This document shows positions 46,505 through 56,189 of a DNA stretch of 64,000 bases, one piece after another. The translations under genes and the position numbers were made by a program. The stretch is from Bacteroidales bacterium (GTDB lineage: Bacteria > Bacteroidota > Bacteroidia > Bacteroidales > JAADJA01). The notes beneath the pieces are model-generated. The model did not search any database. It worked only from the letters and a program-made list of their open reading frames with translations, and was not told the origin of the DNA. The stretch spans positions 215,798 to 279,797 of the forward strand of contig JAIOZL010000002.1 of the NCBI GenBank assembly GCA_021740645.1, written 5' to 3'. Each line of letters starts with the position of its first letter. Within the stretch, counting starts at the first letter, position 1.

Positions 46505-48367
46505 TTATTCTACCACTAACTTCATAGTAACTTCCGTTTCACCAGAGGAAACAGTATAAAAATAAATACCACGAGTAAGACCACTTAGGTCAAAAGTAAT
46601 TTTATTCATCCCCGGGTGGCCATTCATTCCTTTTTGTTCTATTACCTTTTGTCCGGTAGAGTTGATTACTTTCAAGTCCAAAGTAACGGCTGATTGGAGT
46701 TTAACATGAATTGATGTTTCTCCTGAGCTTGGATTGGGGTAATTCTGACTTACTTCTATTTTGTGTGTTATGCTAGTTTCTTCATTTACATCGGTTGAAT
46801 AATATGGATAAGTAAGGACTGAAATAGTATTATCGAGGTAAGGATGCTGCGAACTCCAGACTGCGGTTCCGGGACTACCGTCATATTGATAAACGAGGTA
46901 AAGATTTCCATCTGTATGGGCTGCACAGGCCGGGTAAACACATTCATCAAATATATGGACCAGGTCGGAAGTCAGGAGATCAAAGCTTCCCCAGGTAGTG
47001 CCCCCATCAACCGATCCTCTTGCCCAAATGTGCCGGTAATTTTGCAATCCATTGTCGTAAGTTTCCGTAACCGAAGAATAAACAAGGATCAATGATCCTT
47101 CATCAGTAAATACCAACTGTGGCATACTGCTCAGTCCAATATAATATAGCCCGATCTCATCGAGTAAGTCAAGTTGGCCGTTATTATTAACATCCTGGCT
47201 CCAGCCTATCAGGTTATAATCGGTGATTAATTCAGAATCTGGATGTCCGTATGGGTTCAGGGCATTCACGTTGTTGCTGAATGCTGGCATATCTTCGTTC
47301 CAGTAGGCAATACCTCCAACGAAAGGATACCAGAAAGTACTATTATCCTCGGCCATAACTCGGTTGATCCCAAAAGCGACATGAACTTTTCCTTCGTCAT
47401 CTATCACTGCTGATTGTGATCCGTCAGCACAATAAAAAGTATCGGTTGGGGTTCCCCACGACCACATGGGATAAGGATGTTCCCAAATGGTGGTTTTGTC
47501 AAAATTTTCACCTCCATCTTCTGATTTCATGAGTGCTAACCCAGTCCATGGATCACCCACTACAAAAGCTACAATGTCATCTTTAGGTTCGGCAAAAGCA
47601 TAAGTATCTCCGGCAAAACCTGTATATTCATCCGAAGAAATACCATCTAATACTTCATTTTGCTTGAACCAGGTACTTCCGCCATCCGTGGATAAGGAAT
47701 AGAGAAGAGCCCCGTCCAAATCTTCGTAAGGCAGTCCACCATGGCTTGAGGGTAGTGTTAATGCCAGCAAATGAATCCTGTTTCTGTCGGTACCACTGGT
47801 CACAACCCGGTTCCAAACAAGGTAACCGTTACCGGCTGGGCCGGGGAATTCACTATAATCCCATTCTCCTGTTCCTTTTTCTTCACGGCTAGCAAAATAG
47901 AGCCCTGTACCGCTGGTATGGCTAACAATAAGTTCACCGTTTTCTCCCAGCGGGGCATATGCCGGACGATGTACCTTTATATCTTCCACTCGGGCCGAAG
48001 GATAAGCTCCCCATGACGAACCATCAAAATAGTTGTATCCGGTACCCCGGTCCGCAAAGAAGGAGTTTTCGTCCATACTCATCGTCCAGGTAGCAGCCAT
48101 GGTGCCATCATCATAGAGGTACATCTTTTTTGGAATACTTGCATTGGATTGGTTATCATAACGGGTAACCCCTATCAAATCCTCTTGTGTAAAGGTATTT
48201 CCGGATTTATAAGGAATTGTACTGGCAGAAATTCCTTCATGGGAATTAGTACTTGGCTGATGTTTTAAAAATTTGTTTCGAAGGGATTTATTAATGGATA
48301 TCCGCTCCTGAGAAATAGTTGTTGTAGTAATCACAAAAATTGAAAGGAGAATAATCAGATTTTTCAT
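46505..48367 (-). CDS. Secreted sialidase-fold protein with T9SS sorting domain (tandem copy 1)
   Basis: About 620 residues. I chose the ATG at 48367 (MKNLIILLSIFVI) over the one at 48394, because a TAnnTTTG promoter element covers the latter. A signal peptide ends in ISQ. The body looks like a sialidase-type propeller with Asp-box motifs (STDGGSTWFK, SEDGGENFDK, SVDGGTTWGS) and repeated ATWTMS, GTGYNYFDG and VVTSGTDRNRIH blocks. A type A T9SS domain ends it (NYPNPSSGETSI, GIYFYTVSSG, VTMKLVVE). The Arg triad of true sialidases is not evident. It is a paralogue of the next upstream gene. Confidence 0.85.
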   Translation of the reverse strand: MKNLIILLSIFVITTTTISQERISINKSLRNKFLKHQPSTNSHEGISASTIPYKSGNTFTQEDLIGVTRYDNQSNASIPKKMYLYDDGTMAATWTMSMDENSFFADRGTGYNYFDGSSWGAYPSARVEDIKVHRPAYAPLGENGELIVSHTSGTGLYFASREEKGTGEWDYSEFPGPAGNGYLVWNRVVTSGTDRNRIHLLALTLPSSHGGLPYEDLDGALLYSLSTDGGSTWFKQNEVLDGISSDEYTGFAGDTYAFAEPKDDIVAFVVGDPWTGLALMKSEDGGENFDKTTIWEHPYPMWSWGTPTDTFYCADGSQSAVIDDEGKVHVAFGINRVMAEDNSTFWYPFVGGIAYWNEDMPAFSNNVNALNPYGHPDSELITDYNLIGWSQDVNNNGQLDLLDEIGLYYIGLSSMPQLVFTDEGSLILVYSSVTETYDNGLQNYRHIWARGSVDGGTTWGSFDLLTSDLVHIFDECVYPACAAHTDGNLYLVYQYDGSPGTAVWSSQHPYLDNTISVLTYPYYSTDVNEETSITHKIEVSQNYPNPSSGETSIHVKLQSAVTLDLKVINSTGQKVIEQKGMNGHPGMNKITFDLSGLTRGIYFYTVSSGETEVTMKLVVE

Positions 48368-48391
48368 AACATTTGTTTTTATTATATTTTT

Positions 48392-48399
48392 CAAAAGTA
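48392..48399 (-). promoter_or_regulatory. -7 promoter element deciding the start at 48367
   Basis: The minus strand reads TACTTTTG, fitting TAnnTTTG, 24 bases before the ATG at 48367 and overlapping the alternative ATG at 48394. Confidence 0.5.
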
Positions 48400-48424
48400 C
48401 TAATAATTAAAGCTCTGCATAAAA

Positions 48425-48461
48425 AATAAAACCCCAATAAGCTTACTTCCGGGGTTTTATT
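48425..48461 (-). terminator. Rho-independent terminator of tandem copy 2
   Basis: Minus-strand hairpin with an 11-bp perfect stem (aataaaacccc / ggggttttatt), followed by a T run. It closes the gene ending at 48482 and separates the two paralogues. Confidence 0.85.
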
Positions 48462-48481
48462 ACAATAAAAGAAATTAATCT

Positions 48482-50359
48482 CTATTCAATGATCATCTTT
48501 TTAGTAACAGCTGAATCACTGGCTTTAACGGTATAAAAGTATACTCCGGAGGGAAGATTATTTGCCTGGATCGAATATGAATTTAATCCTGGCCCGGCTT
48601 CCTCAGATAGGGTATACACTTCCTGCCCCACCAGGTTAACAATGCTTATTTTTATAGTGGAAGTTTTACGAAGATTCACATTAATACTGGTCATTTCTTT
48701 GAAAGGATTTGGGTAGTTCTGACTTACATCTCCAAATGTTAGCCCCTGCTTGTTTTCATTTACTCCTGTAATATCATCTCTAAGCACTTTCATGATGTTG
48801 ATGTTATTATCTCCTGCCGGGTCCAGATCGCCCCAGATAGAAACTCCGGGCTCATTATCGGTTTGATAAACCAGGTAAACATAATCATCCGTATAGGGAG
48901 CACATGAGGGATAAACACATTCGTCAAAAATATGGACCAGGTCTGAGGTCAGGTCAAAAAACTCTCCCCATGCTTCGCCTGAATTGGGGGAGGTCCGGGC
49001 CCACAAATGCCGGTAATTTTGTTGTCCATTGTCAAAAGTTTCGGTCACTGAAGAATATACCAGGTAAAGCTCGTTGGCATTTCCGGCGACCAGTTGTGGG
49101 AAGCTGGACAAACTCACATAATATAGACCAATCGACTCAGTTCCTGTTCCAACAAAGGTAAGCTGATCATCACCATCAATATCCTGAGACCAACCAATAA
49201 GGTTATAATCTTCAATAAGTTCTGAATCAGGGTGACCATATGGATCCAGTGCATGAAGATCATTGGAGAAAGAGGGCATATTTTCGTTCCAATAGCCAAT
49301 ACCATCCACAAAAGGATACCATGATTGGTTGGTTCCATCAGATATGGCCCTGTTAATCCCGAAGGCTACATGAACCAATCCATTATTGTCGATCACTGGG
49401 TGATGGGATCCGTCTACGCAGTAAAAAGTATCTGTAGCATAGGGTGCTTGTTGGTCGAACAATGGATAAGGATGTTCCCAGATAACTGTTTTTTCAAATG
49501 TTTCGCCACCATCCGTGGATTTCATAAGGAAAAAGTCGTACCAGGGCTCACCCACAGTAAAGGCCACTATATCCCCTTTGGGCTCAGCAAAATTATAGGT
49601 GTCCCCATCAAAGCCTACATAATCGTCTGAGGTCATTCCATCCAGGATTTCATTTTCAAGTTCCCATGTTGCCCCGCTATCTGTGGAGAGGGAGTAAACC
49701 AGTGCCCCGTTCAGCCCTTCATAGGGTGTTCCGGAATATACAGTAGAAGCAGTTACTCCCAGGATATGTACACGTGAATGATCTGGGCCGCTGGTTACAG
49801 TGCGGTTCCAGATAAGGTATTCATGGCCCACTGGTCCTTCATGCAAATCATAGGTCCATTCGCCCGTTCCTTTATCAGGCCGGGTAGAAATAATTAAGCC
49901 AGCAGAGCCATGGGCTACTGTCATTTCACCGTTTTCGCCCCAGGGTGCATATGATGGCCATCCTACACGTTCCTCTTCGATTTGTGCGGTGGGTGCCGAA
50001 CCCCAGGCATTGCCATCAAAATAGTTATAACCGGTTCCCCGGTCAGCATAGCCCGGATCACTTACTGCCCGTGTCCAGGTGGCTCCTACTGTACCATCTT
50101 CATAGAGGTAAACCCTGTTTTGAGTACAGGCATTCGCCTGGTCGTCGTAACGTGAATCTCCAATGATTTCTTCTTCAGGTGGGAATAAATCAGACTTCAA
50201 TATGCTTGTAAATGAAGGGTTTAAGAACTGAGACTCCAGGGCAGGGCTTTCCATTTTTACAGAAAGATCCCGTAAATCTTTTTTGACTATTGCCCTCTGC
50301 TGAGCAAAGGACGTGCCCAGTATACACAGGCTGATCAAAATTGTAAATAGTGTTTTCAT
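48482..50359 (-). CDS. Secreted sialidase-fold protein with T9SS sorting domain (tandem copy 2)
   Basis: 625 residues, similar to the 46505-48367 protein along its whole length (shared RGTGYNYFDG, YAPWGENGEM/YAPLGENGEL, LNGALVYSLSTD, ILDGMTSDDYVGF, YPLF/YPMW, HPDSELIEDYNLIGWSQD, LVHIFDECVYP). Signal peptide of about 19 (ending SFAQ), Asp-box motifs STDSGATWEL and STDGGETFEK, and a type A T9SS domain at the end (NYPNPFKEMTSI, SGVYFYTV, KKMIIE). No catalytic triad is visible, so it may be a binding or structural surface protein. Confidence 0.85.
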   Translation of the reverse strand: MKTLFTILISLCILGTSFAQQRAIVKKDLRDLSVKMESPALESQFLNPSFTSILKSDLFPPEEEIIGDSRYDDQANACTQNRVYLYEDGTVGATWTRAVSDPGYADRGTGYNYFDGNAWGSAPTAQIEEERVGWPSYAPWGENGEMTVAHGSAGLIISTRPDKGTGEWTYDLHEGPVGHEYLIWNRTVTSGPDHSRVHILGVTASTVYSGTPYEGLNGALVYSLSTDSGATWELENEILDGMTSDDYVGFDGDTYNFAEPKGDIVAFTVGEPWYDFFLMKSTDGGETFEKTVIWEHPYPLFDQQAPYATDTFYCVDGSHHPVIDNNGLVHVAFGINRAISDGTNQSWYPFVDGIGYWNENMPSFSNDLHALDPYGHPDSELIEDYNLIGWSQDIDGDDQLTFVGTGTESIGLYYVSLSSFPQLVAGNANELYLVYSSVTETFDNGQQNYRHLWARTSPNSGEAWGEFFDLTSDLVHIFDECVYPSCAPYTDDYVYLVYQTDNEPGVSIWGDLDPAGDNNINIMKVLRDDITGVNENKQGLTFGDVSQNYPNPFKEMTSINVNLRKTSTIKISIVNLVGQEVYTLSEEAGPGLNSYSIQANNLPSGVYFYTVKASDSAVTKKMIIE

Positions 50360-50402
50360 CGTTTAAAATTTTAAAAGATTATTTGATTTTTATTTCAAGT
50401 AA

Positions 50403-50410
50403 CAAATATA
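50403..50410 (-). promoter_or_regulatory. -7 promoter element of tandem copy 2
   Basis: The minus strand reads TATATTTG, fitting TAnnTTTG, 43 bases upstream of the ATG at 50359. Confidence 0.4.
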
Positions 50411-50501
50411 CTAATTTATATAATTTGAGGAATAGGTATTATTGTGAAGAGAAAGTTTGAAAGTTGAGATTAACAATAGGGTGTACTTAATAGAAATAAA
50501 A

Positions 50502-50555
50502 TAGCCAGCCTTATAAGTCAATTGATTGGCAATTATTGACCTAAAGGGCTGGCTA
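50502..50555 (-). terminator. Terminator after the 1027-residue exported protein
   Basis: Arms tagccagcc and ggctggcta are perfectly paired; the 36-base interior holds a second stem (gtcaatt / aattattgac). The minus-strand 3' side is T-rich. It lies 16 bases after the stop codon. Confidence 0.65.
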
Positions 50556-50570
50556 CTAAATTTTGGATTG

Positions 50571-53500
50571 TTAGTTAGGCACCTGACTGCCTTCTCCTAT
50601 ATTGGGCACCCAATAGTTATCTTTATCGATGTTATTGGATTCACTGTCGAGGTTATAGTCACTGGGGATATATCCGTTGGTACCTGCCTGGTTCTCCCAT
50701 AAAGTTGATTTGTCTGAATTATTAACCATCCCGTCCGGATTTCCATCGCCACTAAACATTCCCCATTTCCCGCTTACTAATTGCTTATGTCCATTACTTC
50801 CTCCATAAACCTGGTTGACACCAGTTGTGAAGTTGTAATTGTACTGACTACCAGATGGAGCAATGGCATTGTTTGACATAATTCCAATATGATTACGTTG
50901 CCATACAGCGGCATAAAGGTTCTGGCTCACGGTAACAGAAAAAGTAAGATCAGAACTCCCGTCGAGGCCTACAATGGAGCCATTTGACAAAATGAATGCA
51001 GCTTGTTTACCAATGGATGTAGCTGGTATTGCAGATGCTGCTGTGGCAGCGTCTCTTAAGTCAACCAAAACCCAGTCAACCACATTAGCTGGGACAGACC
51101 CCACACTTTCAGTTCCACTATAGTTCCATGGAGCCATATTAAAGGGCTGGTTAAGTGGGATAAGTGAACCAAGGTCAGCGTCCATATTTACCCCGTTGAA
51201 AGGACCTTCAAGCAAAGCCGTCAATCCCACGTTAATATCCGTGGCCATAACATTAATGGTATAATCTTCTACCTGACCGAAAGAGAATGTCTCACAAGAT
51301 GTGGGTGAAGAAGAATATTTTATAATCACCCTCATTCGAGTGGCGCCTGGGGTTGCCGATACAGGAATAGTTATATTCTGATTAAGGGAGTTGGTCCCGG
51401 TAGCAAAACCAAGATTATAAGCCTCACCAGGGCCAGAGAGGTCACAGTCCTGATTCCAATCAATAAATATCCAATAGTATTCCGACCAGGAACCTATTGA
51501 TGAACAGGATACAGAAGCATTATATGTGCTGCCTGGCATAACATCAGTTGACAGATAAGTGAAATCTTCGTAACCGGCTGTAGTATTTACGGAATTGTTT
51601 ATGGTATTAAATGTTACATTACTGATCCATTCCTCAGTAGCATTGCTTCCCCCTGCACTACAATAGGAGCAATTCGTTACATTGATATAATTTACTTTAG
51701 TTTCCGTATCACTCCCATATGCATTCGTGGCAATTAATGTAACTGAATATGTTCCGGGAGCTAAAAACTCAACCTGTGGATTTTGAGAACCTGCATTCGT
51801 TCCATTCAAATAATTTATGGTTGAAGGATTAAAACTCCATGCCCAAGAGGTGGGGGCATTGGTTGAAAGGTCTGTAAAATTAACCTGTGTATTCACAAAA
51901 GGATTGGTAGTGGATGCCATAAAATTAGCTACCGGTGCGGCTAATTCCACAACAGAAATGCTGATTTGACGTTCGTGCACCGGAGTACCATTAGGGCCCT
52001 TACCCACTACAGTCAATGTATACATTCCAGAAGGAACCCCATTATCCGTAATTTGAATAGGTATGGAACCCGGGAAGGAACTTAACGTATTTCCTGAAGG
52101 ATAAGTAATAGTAAAGTTCCCAGATGGTGGAGTTTGCATAGTTCCTGTAAAAATTACATCATCTGTATAAAGCTTAACACTGGGGACTTCTGCTAATACA
52201 GTGTTCACTCCTTTATTAGAATTATCTGAAACTGTCAATCGCATAGCATAATCAGGAAAGTAACCTGTAAAACTTGCAAACGATCCATCCCGAAAATCTG
52301 TCCATGATGACATAGAAACATTCTCATTTGACACGATTGATGTGTAATCTCCCTGGTAACGGGGTGTTCCTCCACCTCCACAAGTCGAGCAATTGATTAT
52401 CATGGGTTCATTTGATAATTTTTGATTTGGAGCAAAACTTACTCCCCCATTGTCAGAATAAGAAGCATACATATAAGCCTCGTCATCTCCTGTAATATCA
52501 TCTCTCGTATCCATCCAGTGAACATAAAGGCGACCAGTGTTTACATCACACCAGATTGCAGGTGCCCACTGGTGATTATTTTGAGTATTTGCGTCATCAT
52601 TTATTTTTACTTCGCTTGACCAGGTGGATCCTCCATTGTTCGAATACCTGCACCAGATATCGGGTTTGTTTCCATCACCTGCCGGCCAGTTTGAAGCGTA
52701 GACAAGGTATAACCTTCCCCTGTAAGACCCGTTGCTGTTATCTGCTGCAATAAATGGATAAGGCCTTGTACGCATATTTTCAACAGAATTTCTGCCATTC
52801 ACATTGGTGCCGACATAACCTGCAAAATTTTGAGCTGACATGGATGAAAAAGTAGCACCTCCATTGGTGGATCGGTAAAATGTATAGGTTGAGGCAAATG
52901 AACTTCCACTATTTGTCACAACATAAACTGATCCCCCATCAATCGTTCCGTTAGGTCCAACGCAAACCATCATGCCTGGCAGGGACTGTGTGGAGGGGGT
53001 AAAAGTAGTTGTCCAGGAAGCCCCCTGATTAGTACTTCTTGCAAAGTTACCTGACCCGCTGTTTGTCATTACGGTATACACATAATTGCCATATGGTCCT
53101 GATGTTTGATCGGCAGCCAGCCAGTTTTTGTCATTACCGCTTATGGCTGTTACTGGTGATGTCCAGGTTAATCCATTATTTGAAGAACGAACAATTTTAC
53201 ACCCCAAAATACTTGAGCCATACATGTTTTCATAATACAGATTACCAGCACCGTCATATGCAGTCAATACATCCCCACGGATGGTAGTTCCCCAGGATAC
53301 TGCAGTAGCATTATTCCAGTCATGTCCATCTTGTGTACGATGAGTATAGTCTGTATTATAGGCGGTAAAAAACTGTGTTGGGTCCAGTGGATTGGCACTA
53401 ATATGACATTCTGCGAAATCAACTCCAAGGTAAAAATTATCATAATCATCAATAGTTATTACAGTAGAAGGTGCTTTAGTTACTTTGCTGGCCTGATTGA

Positions 53501-53654
53501 GATACCATTCTGGAATTTGGTCGAGATTGGGATCATCATCAAAAATCATTTGATTTTTTGTCTTTTGCTGGCTAAAAGCATTATTGAACATCAGTATTGA
53601 TGTTAGAGATAATACTAAGGTTAGGTTAAAAATGGATTGTAACTTTTTTGTCAT
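50571..53654 (-). CDS. Secreted Asp-box / PKD / GEVED protein with EF-hand-like C-terminus
   Basis: 1027 residues. Signal peptide of about 28 (ending AFSQ). Sialidase-type propeller (about 60-500) with five Asp-boxes: SNNGLTWTSP, STNQGASWTT, STNGGATFSS, SNNGGSTWSS, SDNGGVSFAP. A beta domain, then a PKD domain (about 575-665, NFTDLSTNAPTSWAWSF) and a GEVED domain (about 668-800, GSWSEYYWIFIDWNQDCD). The end is a module starting TALLEGPFNG and closing with two EF-hand-like loops (DGNPDGMVNNSD and DYNLDSESNNID) and IGEGSQVPN. It lacks the usual T9SS type A domain. Confidence 0.83.
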   Translation of the reverse strand: MTKKLQSIFNLTLVLSLTSILMFNNAFSQQKTKNQMIFDDDPNLDQIPEWYLNQASKVTKAPSTVITIDDYDNFYLGVDFAECHISANPLDPTQFFTAYNTDYTHRTQDGHDWNNATAVSWGTTIRGDVLTAYDGAGNLYYENMYGSSILGCKIVRSSNNGLTWTSPVTAISGNDKNWLAADQTSGPYGNYVYTVMTNSGSGNFARSTNQGASWTTTFTPSTQSLPGMMVCVGPNGTIDGGSVYVVTNSGSSFASTYTFYRSTNGGATFSSMSAQNFAGYVGTNVNGRNSVENMRTRPYPFIAADNSNGSYRGRLYLVYASNWPAGDGNKPDIWCRYSNNGGSTWSSEVKINDDANTQNNHQWAPAIWCDVNTGRLYVHWMDTRDDITGDDEAYMYASYSDNGGVSFAPNQKLSNEPMIINCSTCGGGGTPRYQGDYTSIVSNENVSMSSWTDFRDGSFASFTGYFPDYAMRLTVSDNSNKGVNTVLAEVPSVKLYTDDVIFTGTMQTPPSGNFTITYPSGNTLSSFPGSIPIQITDNGVPSGMYTLTVVGKGPNGTPVHERQISISVVELAAPVANFMASTTNPFVNTQVNFTDLSTNAPTSWAWSFNPSTINYLNGTNAGSQNPQVEFLAPGTYSVTLIATNAYGSDTETKVNYINVTNCSYCSAGGSNATEEWISNVTFNTINNSVNTTAGYEDFTYLSTDVMPGSTYNASVSCSSIGSWSEYYWIFIDWNQDCDLSGPGEAYNLGFATGTNSLNQNITIPVSATPGATRMRVIIKYSSSPTSCETFSFGQVEDYTINVMATDINVGLTALLEGPFNGVNMDADLGSLIPLNQPFNMAPWNYSGTESVGSVPANVVDWVLVDLRDAATAASAIPATSIGKQAAFILSNGSIVGLDGSSDLTFSVTVSQNLYAAVWQRNHIGIMSNNAIAPSGSQYNYNFTTGVNQVYGGSNGHKQLVSGKWGMFSGDGNPDGMVNNSDKSTLWENQAGTNGYIPSDYNLDSESNNIDKDNYWVPNIGEGSQVPN

Positions 53655-53966
53655 AATGAATAATTTAAATGTATCAATTTAACGTTGTATTTATTTCGGG
53701 TAAGTTTTTAAGATCATTCTTTATCAATTTACCATTAGGAAAAAGTAAAATAATAAACGGAGCTGCAAGATACGCATTTATATATTTAAAAATGTAAATA
53801 TTTTTGAGGATGTATTTAAAACCTTTCGTGTGCAAGATTGATATTATTATTAGTTGATCCAACAAATGGAACAATGCAATACCTGAAAAGTTTAGACAAA
53901 CCACGTTATTTCAAAAATTCTCCTCTTTAAATATTTGTACTTTTGCTCGTGAAATGTAAATTTATT
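53655..53966. other. 312-bp AT-rich divergent promoter region
   Basis: It lies between the 1027-residue exported protein (-) and the TonB-dependent receptor (+). A -7 element for the receptor is at 53938-53945. No supported gene; a 76-codon minus-strand frame at 53674-53904 looks random. Confidence 0.5.
53938..53945 (+). promoter_or_regulatory. -7 promoter element of the TonB-dependent receptor
   Basis: TACTTTTG fits TAnnTTTG, 21 bases before the ATG at 53967. It covers the alternative TTG at 53943, which supports the ATG start. Confidence 0.5.
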
Positions 53967-56129
53967 ATGTCGGTTATTAATTGCATATCAAAACGAAATA
54001 CGTATTTCATTTTTTTATTCTTAACCATATTGATATTTCCAGGAAAAACAATTCACAGTCAGTATTTGGTGAGAAAGGATTCAAGCAGGACGGTTGCAGA
54101 TACTCTTGTCAATGACCTGGATGAATTTGTAGTAACCGGAACGAGGGTAAGCAAAAGGATAATTGATATACCCTATTCGGTAGCGCGCTTAAATTATGTG
54201 GATTACAGATACGATAAAAAAATTGGTTCTGCGGATGTTCTTTCACCTATCCCGGGTTTGTTCCTGCAATCGAGGTACGGCAATCATGACGTAAGGTTCT
54301 CCATTAGGGGATTTGGTAGCCGATCCAATTCCGGGATCAGAGGAATAAGGATCCTTTTGGATGATATCCCGGAATCTGAACCCGATGGTCAAACCCGGAT
54401 TGAAGCGATTGATTTTAATTCCATTGGCCGCATTGAAATTGCAAAAGGTAGTGCTTCCTCATTGTATACAAATGCACCGGGAGGCGTTGTTAATTTTATC
54501 AATGACATAGGCTTTCACCGTTCATCCATCATGCAATTCAACCAATTAGGGTCGTTTGGTTTACAACGCAACGGAATAAAAGCTGCCGTCAGAACGAAAC
54601 AATATGGCTTGCTTACAACCTACAGCCGGCAGCATTATGAAGGTTACCGGGCACATAACCAGGAAGATTGGCATATTTTGAATATGGTAATGGAATCGAC
54701 ACCAATGGATAATTCTAACCTGAAAATTTTGGGTTATTTTGTGGATGGCCAGATAAAATTGCCCGGTTCATTGACCAAAGAAGAATTTGATCAGGATCCT
54801 TACCAGGCAGCGCAACGTTCTATCGATAGGGACGAAAAAAGAATTTCTACAAAAGGAAGACTGGGAATACGGTTTAATTCGAAGTTTGGCGAATCACTAA
54901 ACCATAAAATTGAAATCACTGCATTCGGAACCATTAAATATTTTGAACGCACATCCCGCGAATATCGTATTATCAACAGGTATGGACTGGGATTAAGAAC
55001 AAGTTATACCAATACATCTAAAATTGGCCAACACACCAACGAGTTTTCTGTAGGCGGGGATTTATTACTTCAACCCGCAAGAACTGAAAATTATAATAAT
55101 ATTAGCGGGAAAAAGGGAGATCAGCTAAACCAGTTAGTGGATGAGAAAATCAGCAATTCCGGGTTTTATCTTTCCGAAAATTTTGAAGTCCTTGATCGTA
55201 AGCTTTATGTCTTGCTAACCGGTAGATATGACCATGTAGCCTATGATCTCGCAGAGGAAACACTTCCGTCGCGTCAGGATGAAAGAATTTTTAATGCCTT
55301 CACTCCAAAAATCGCCCTAAATTACAAGCTCACGACATGGATGTCAGCATATACTTCTTTCGGTTTGGGATTTGATAGCCCGGCAAAAAATGAACTCGAA
55401 AGTTTAATGCCTTCGGATTTGTATAATCATGAATTGGAGGCCCAGGAATCAAAAAACTTTGAAGTTGGATTGAAAGGGAATTTGTTAAATTTTGAACGCG
55501 ATTATTTTAGAAAAATATTGATTGAAGCAACCCTTTTTAATATTCAAATCAATAATGAGATTGTTCCTTTTGAGGTATTGGGAGATGTGTTTTTTCGCAA
55601 TGCGGCAAAAACTAATCGTACTGGCCTTGAACTTGGGAGTCGGCTCGAAATTGTCAAAGACCTGAATTTAATATTTGCCTATACCTATTCTGATTTTAAA
55701 TACGATTCTTATCTGGCTAAAACTATTTATATTGACTCAACAGCTGCCATTCGTGAAAAAGAAGAAGATTATTCTGATAATATTGTTCCCAGTGTACCTA
55801 AAAATAATCTTTACCTTGCCGTTTCATACAATCATGACTTAATTAAGCATGTAAAGGGTTTTGCAAAAATAAGTTATACCGGGATCAGCGGTTTATGGGT
55901 GGATGATGCTAATTCGGATAAAACAGAAGGCTACAAACTTTTAAATACCATACTGGGTGTGGATATGGCTCTGGGTAATTTTAATATTTTAATATCAGGT
56001 GGTGTTAATAACCTTTTTGATGAAACTTATGTGGGATTTACCAATACGAACTCGGCTGATTTTCGGTTTTATGAAGCTGGTGCACCACGCAACTATTATC
56101 TGTCCATTAACCTTGGATATACTTTCTAG
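53967..56129 (+). CDS. TonB-dependent outer-membrane receptor
   Basis: About 720 residues. Signal peptide (ending TIHSQ), a short TonB-box-like start (LDEFVVTGTR), a plug domain (about 55-180: SVARLNYVDYRYDKKIGSADVLSPIPGLFLQSRYG, RFSIRGFGSRSNSGIRGIRILLDDIPESEPDGQT, RIEIAKGSASSLYTNAPGGVVNF), and a 22-strand barrel ending in the C-terminal aromatic NYYLSINLGYTF. There is no N-terminal carboxypeptidase-like domain and no SusD neighbour, so it is not a SusC-type glycan pair; siderophore, cobalamin or metal uptake is more likely, but the ligand is not clear. The plug and barrel most resemble catecholate/ferric-type receptors. Confidence 0.92.
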   Translation: MSVINCISKRNTYFIFLFLTILIFPGKTIHSQYLVRKDSSRTVADTLVNDLDEFVVTGTRVSKRIIDIPYSVARLNYVDYRYDKKIGSADVLSPIPGLFLQSRYGNHDVRFSIRGFGSRSNSGIRGIRILLDDIPESEPDGQTRIEAIDFNSIGRIEIAKGSASSLYTNAPGGVVNFINDIGFHRSSIMQFNQLGSFGLQRNGIKAAVRTKQYGLLTTYSRQHYEGYRAHNQEDWHILNMVMESTPMDNSNLKILGYFVDGQIKLPGSLTKEEFDQDPYQAAQRSIDRDEKRISTKGRLGIRFNSKFGESLNHKIEITAFGTIKYFERTSREYRIINRYGLGLRTSYTNTSKIGQHTNEFSVGGDLLLQPARTENYNNISGKKGDQLNQLVDEKISNSGFYLSENFEVLDRKLYVLLTGRYDHVAYDLAEETLPSRQDERIFNAFTPKIALNYKLTTWMSAYTSFGLGFDSPAKNELESLMPSDLYNHELEAQESKNFEVGLKGNLLNFERDYFRKILIEATLFNIQINNEIVPFEVLGDVFFRNAAKTNRTGLELGSRLEIVKDLNLIFAYTYSDFKYDSYLAKTIYIDSTAAIREKEEDYSDNIVPSVPKNNLYLAVSYNHDLIKHVKGFAKISYTGISGLWVDDANSDKTEGYKLLNTILGVDMALGNFNILISGGVNNLFDETYVGFTNTNSADFRFYEAGAPRNYYLSINLGYTF

Positions 56130-56189
56130 TGCTAATAAAATTGGGATGAAGTTGTTAGGATTACACTTTAATTTGAAAAACAATATCTA

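Noticed and set aside
46505..50359. True sialidases
   Set aside because: Asp-boxes show the propeller fold only; the catalytic Arg triad and Tyr/Glu pair are not recognisable.
53674..53904. 76-codon minus-strand ORF before the TonB-dependent receptor
   Set aside because: AT-rich intergenic sequence that gives hydrophobic codons by chance; no start context and no family features.
53967..56129. SusC/SusD polysaccharide utilisation locus
   Set aside because: The receptor lacks the SusC N-terminal extension and no SusD-like lipoprotein or glycoside hydrolase is next to it.
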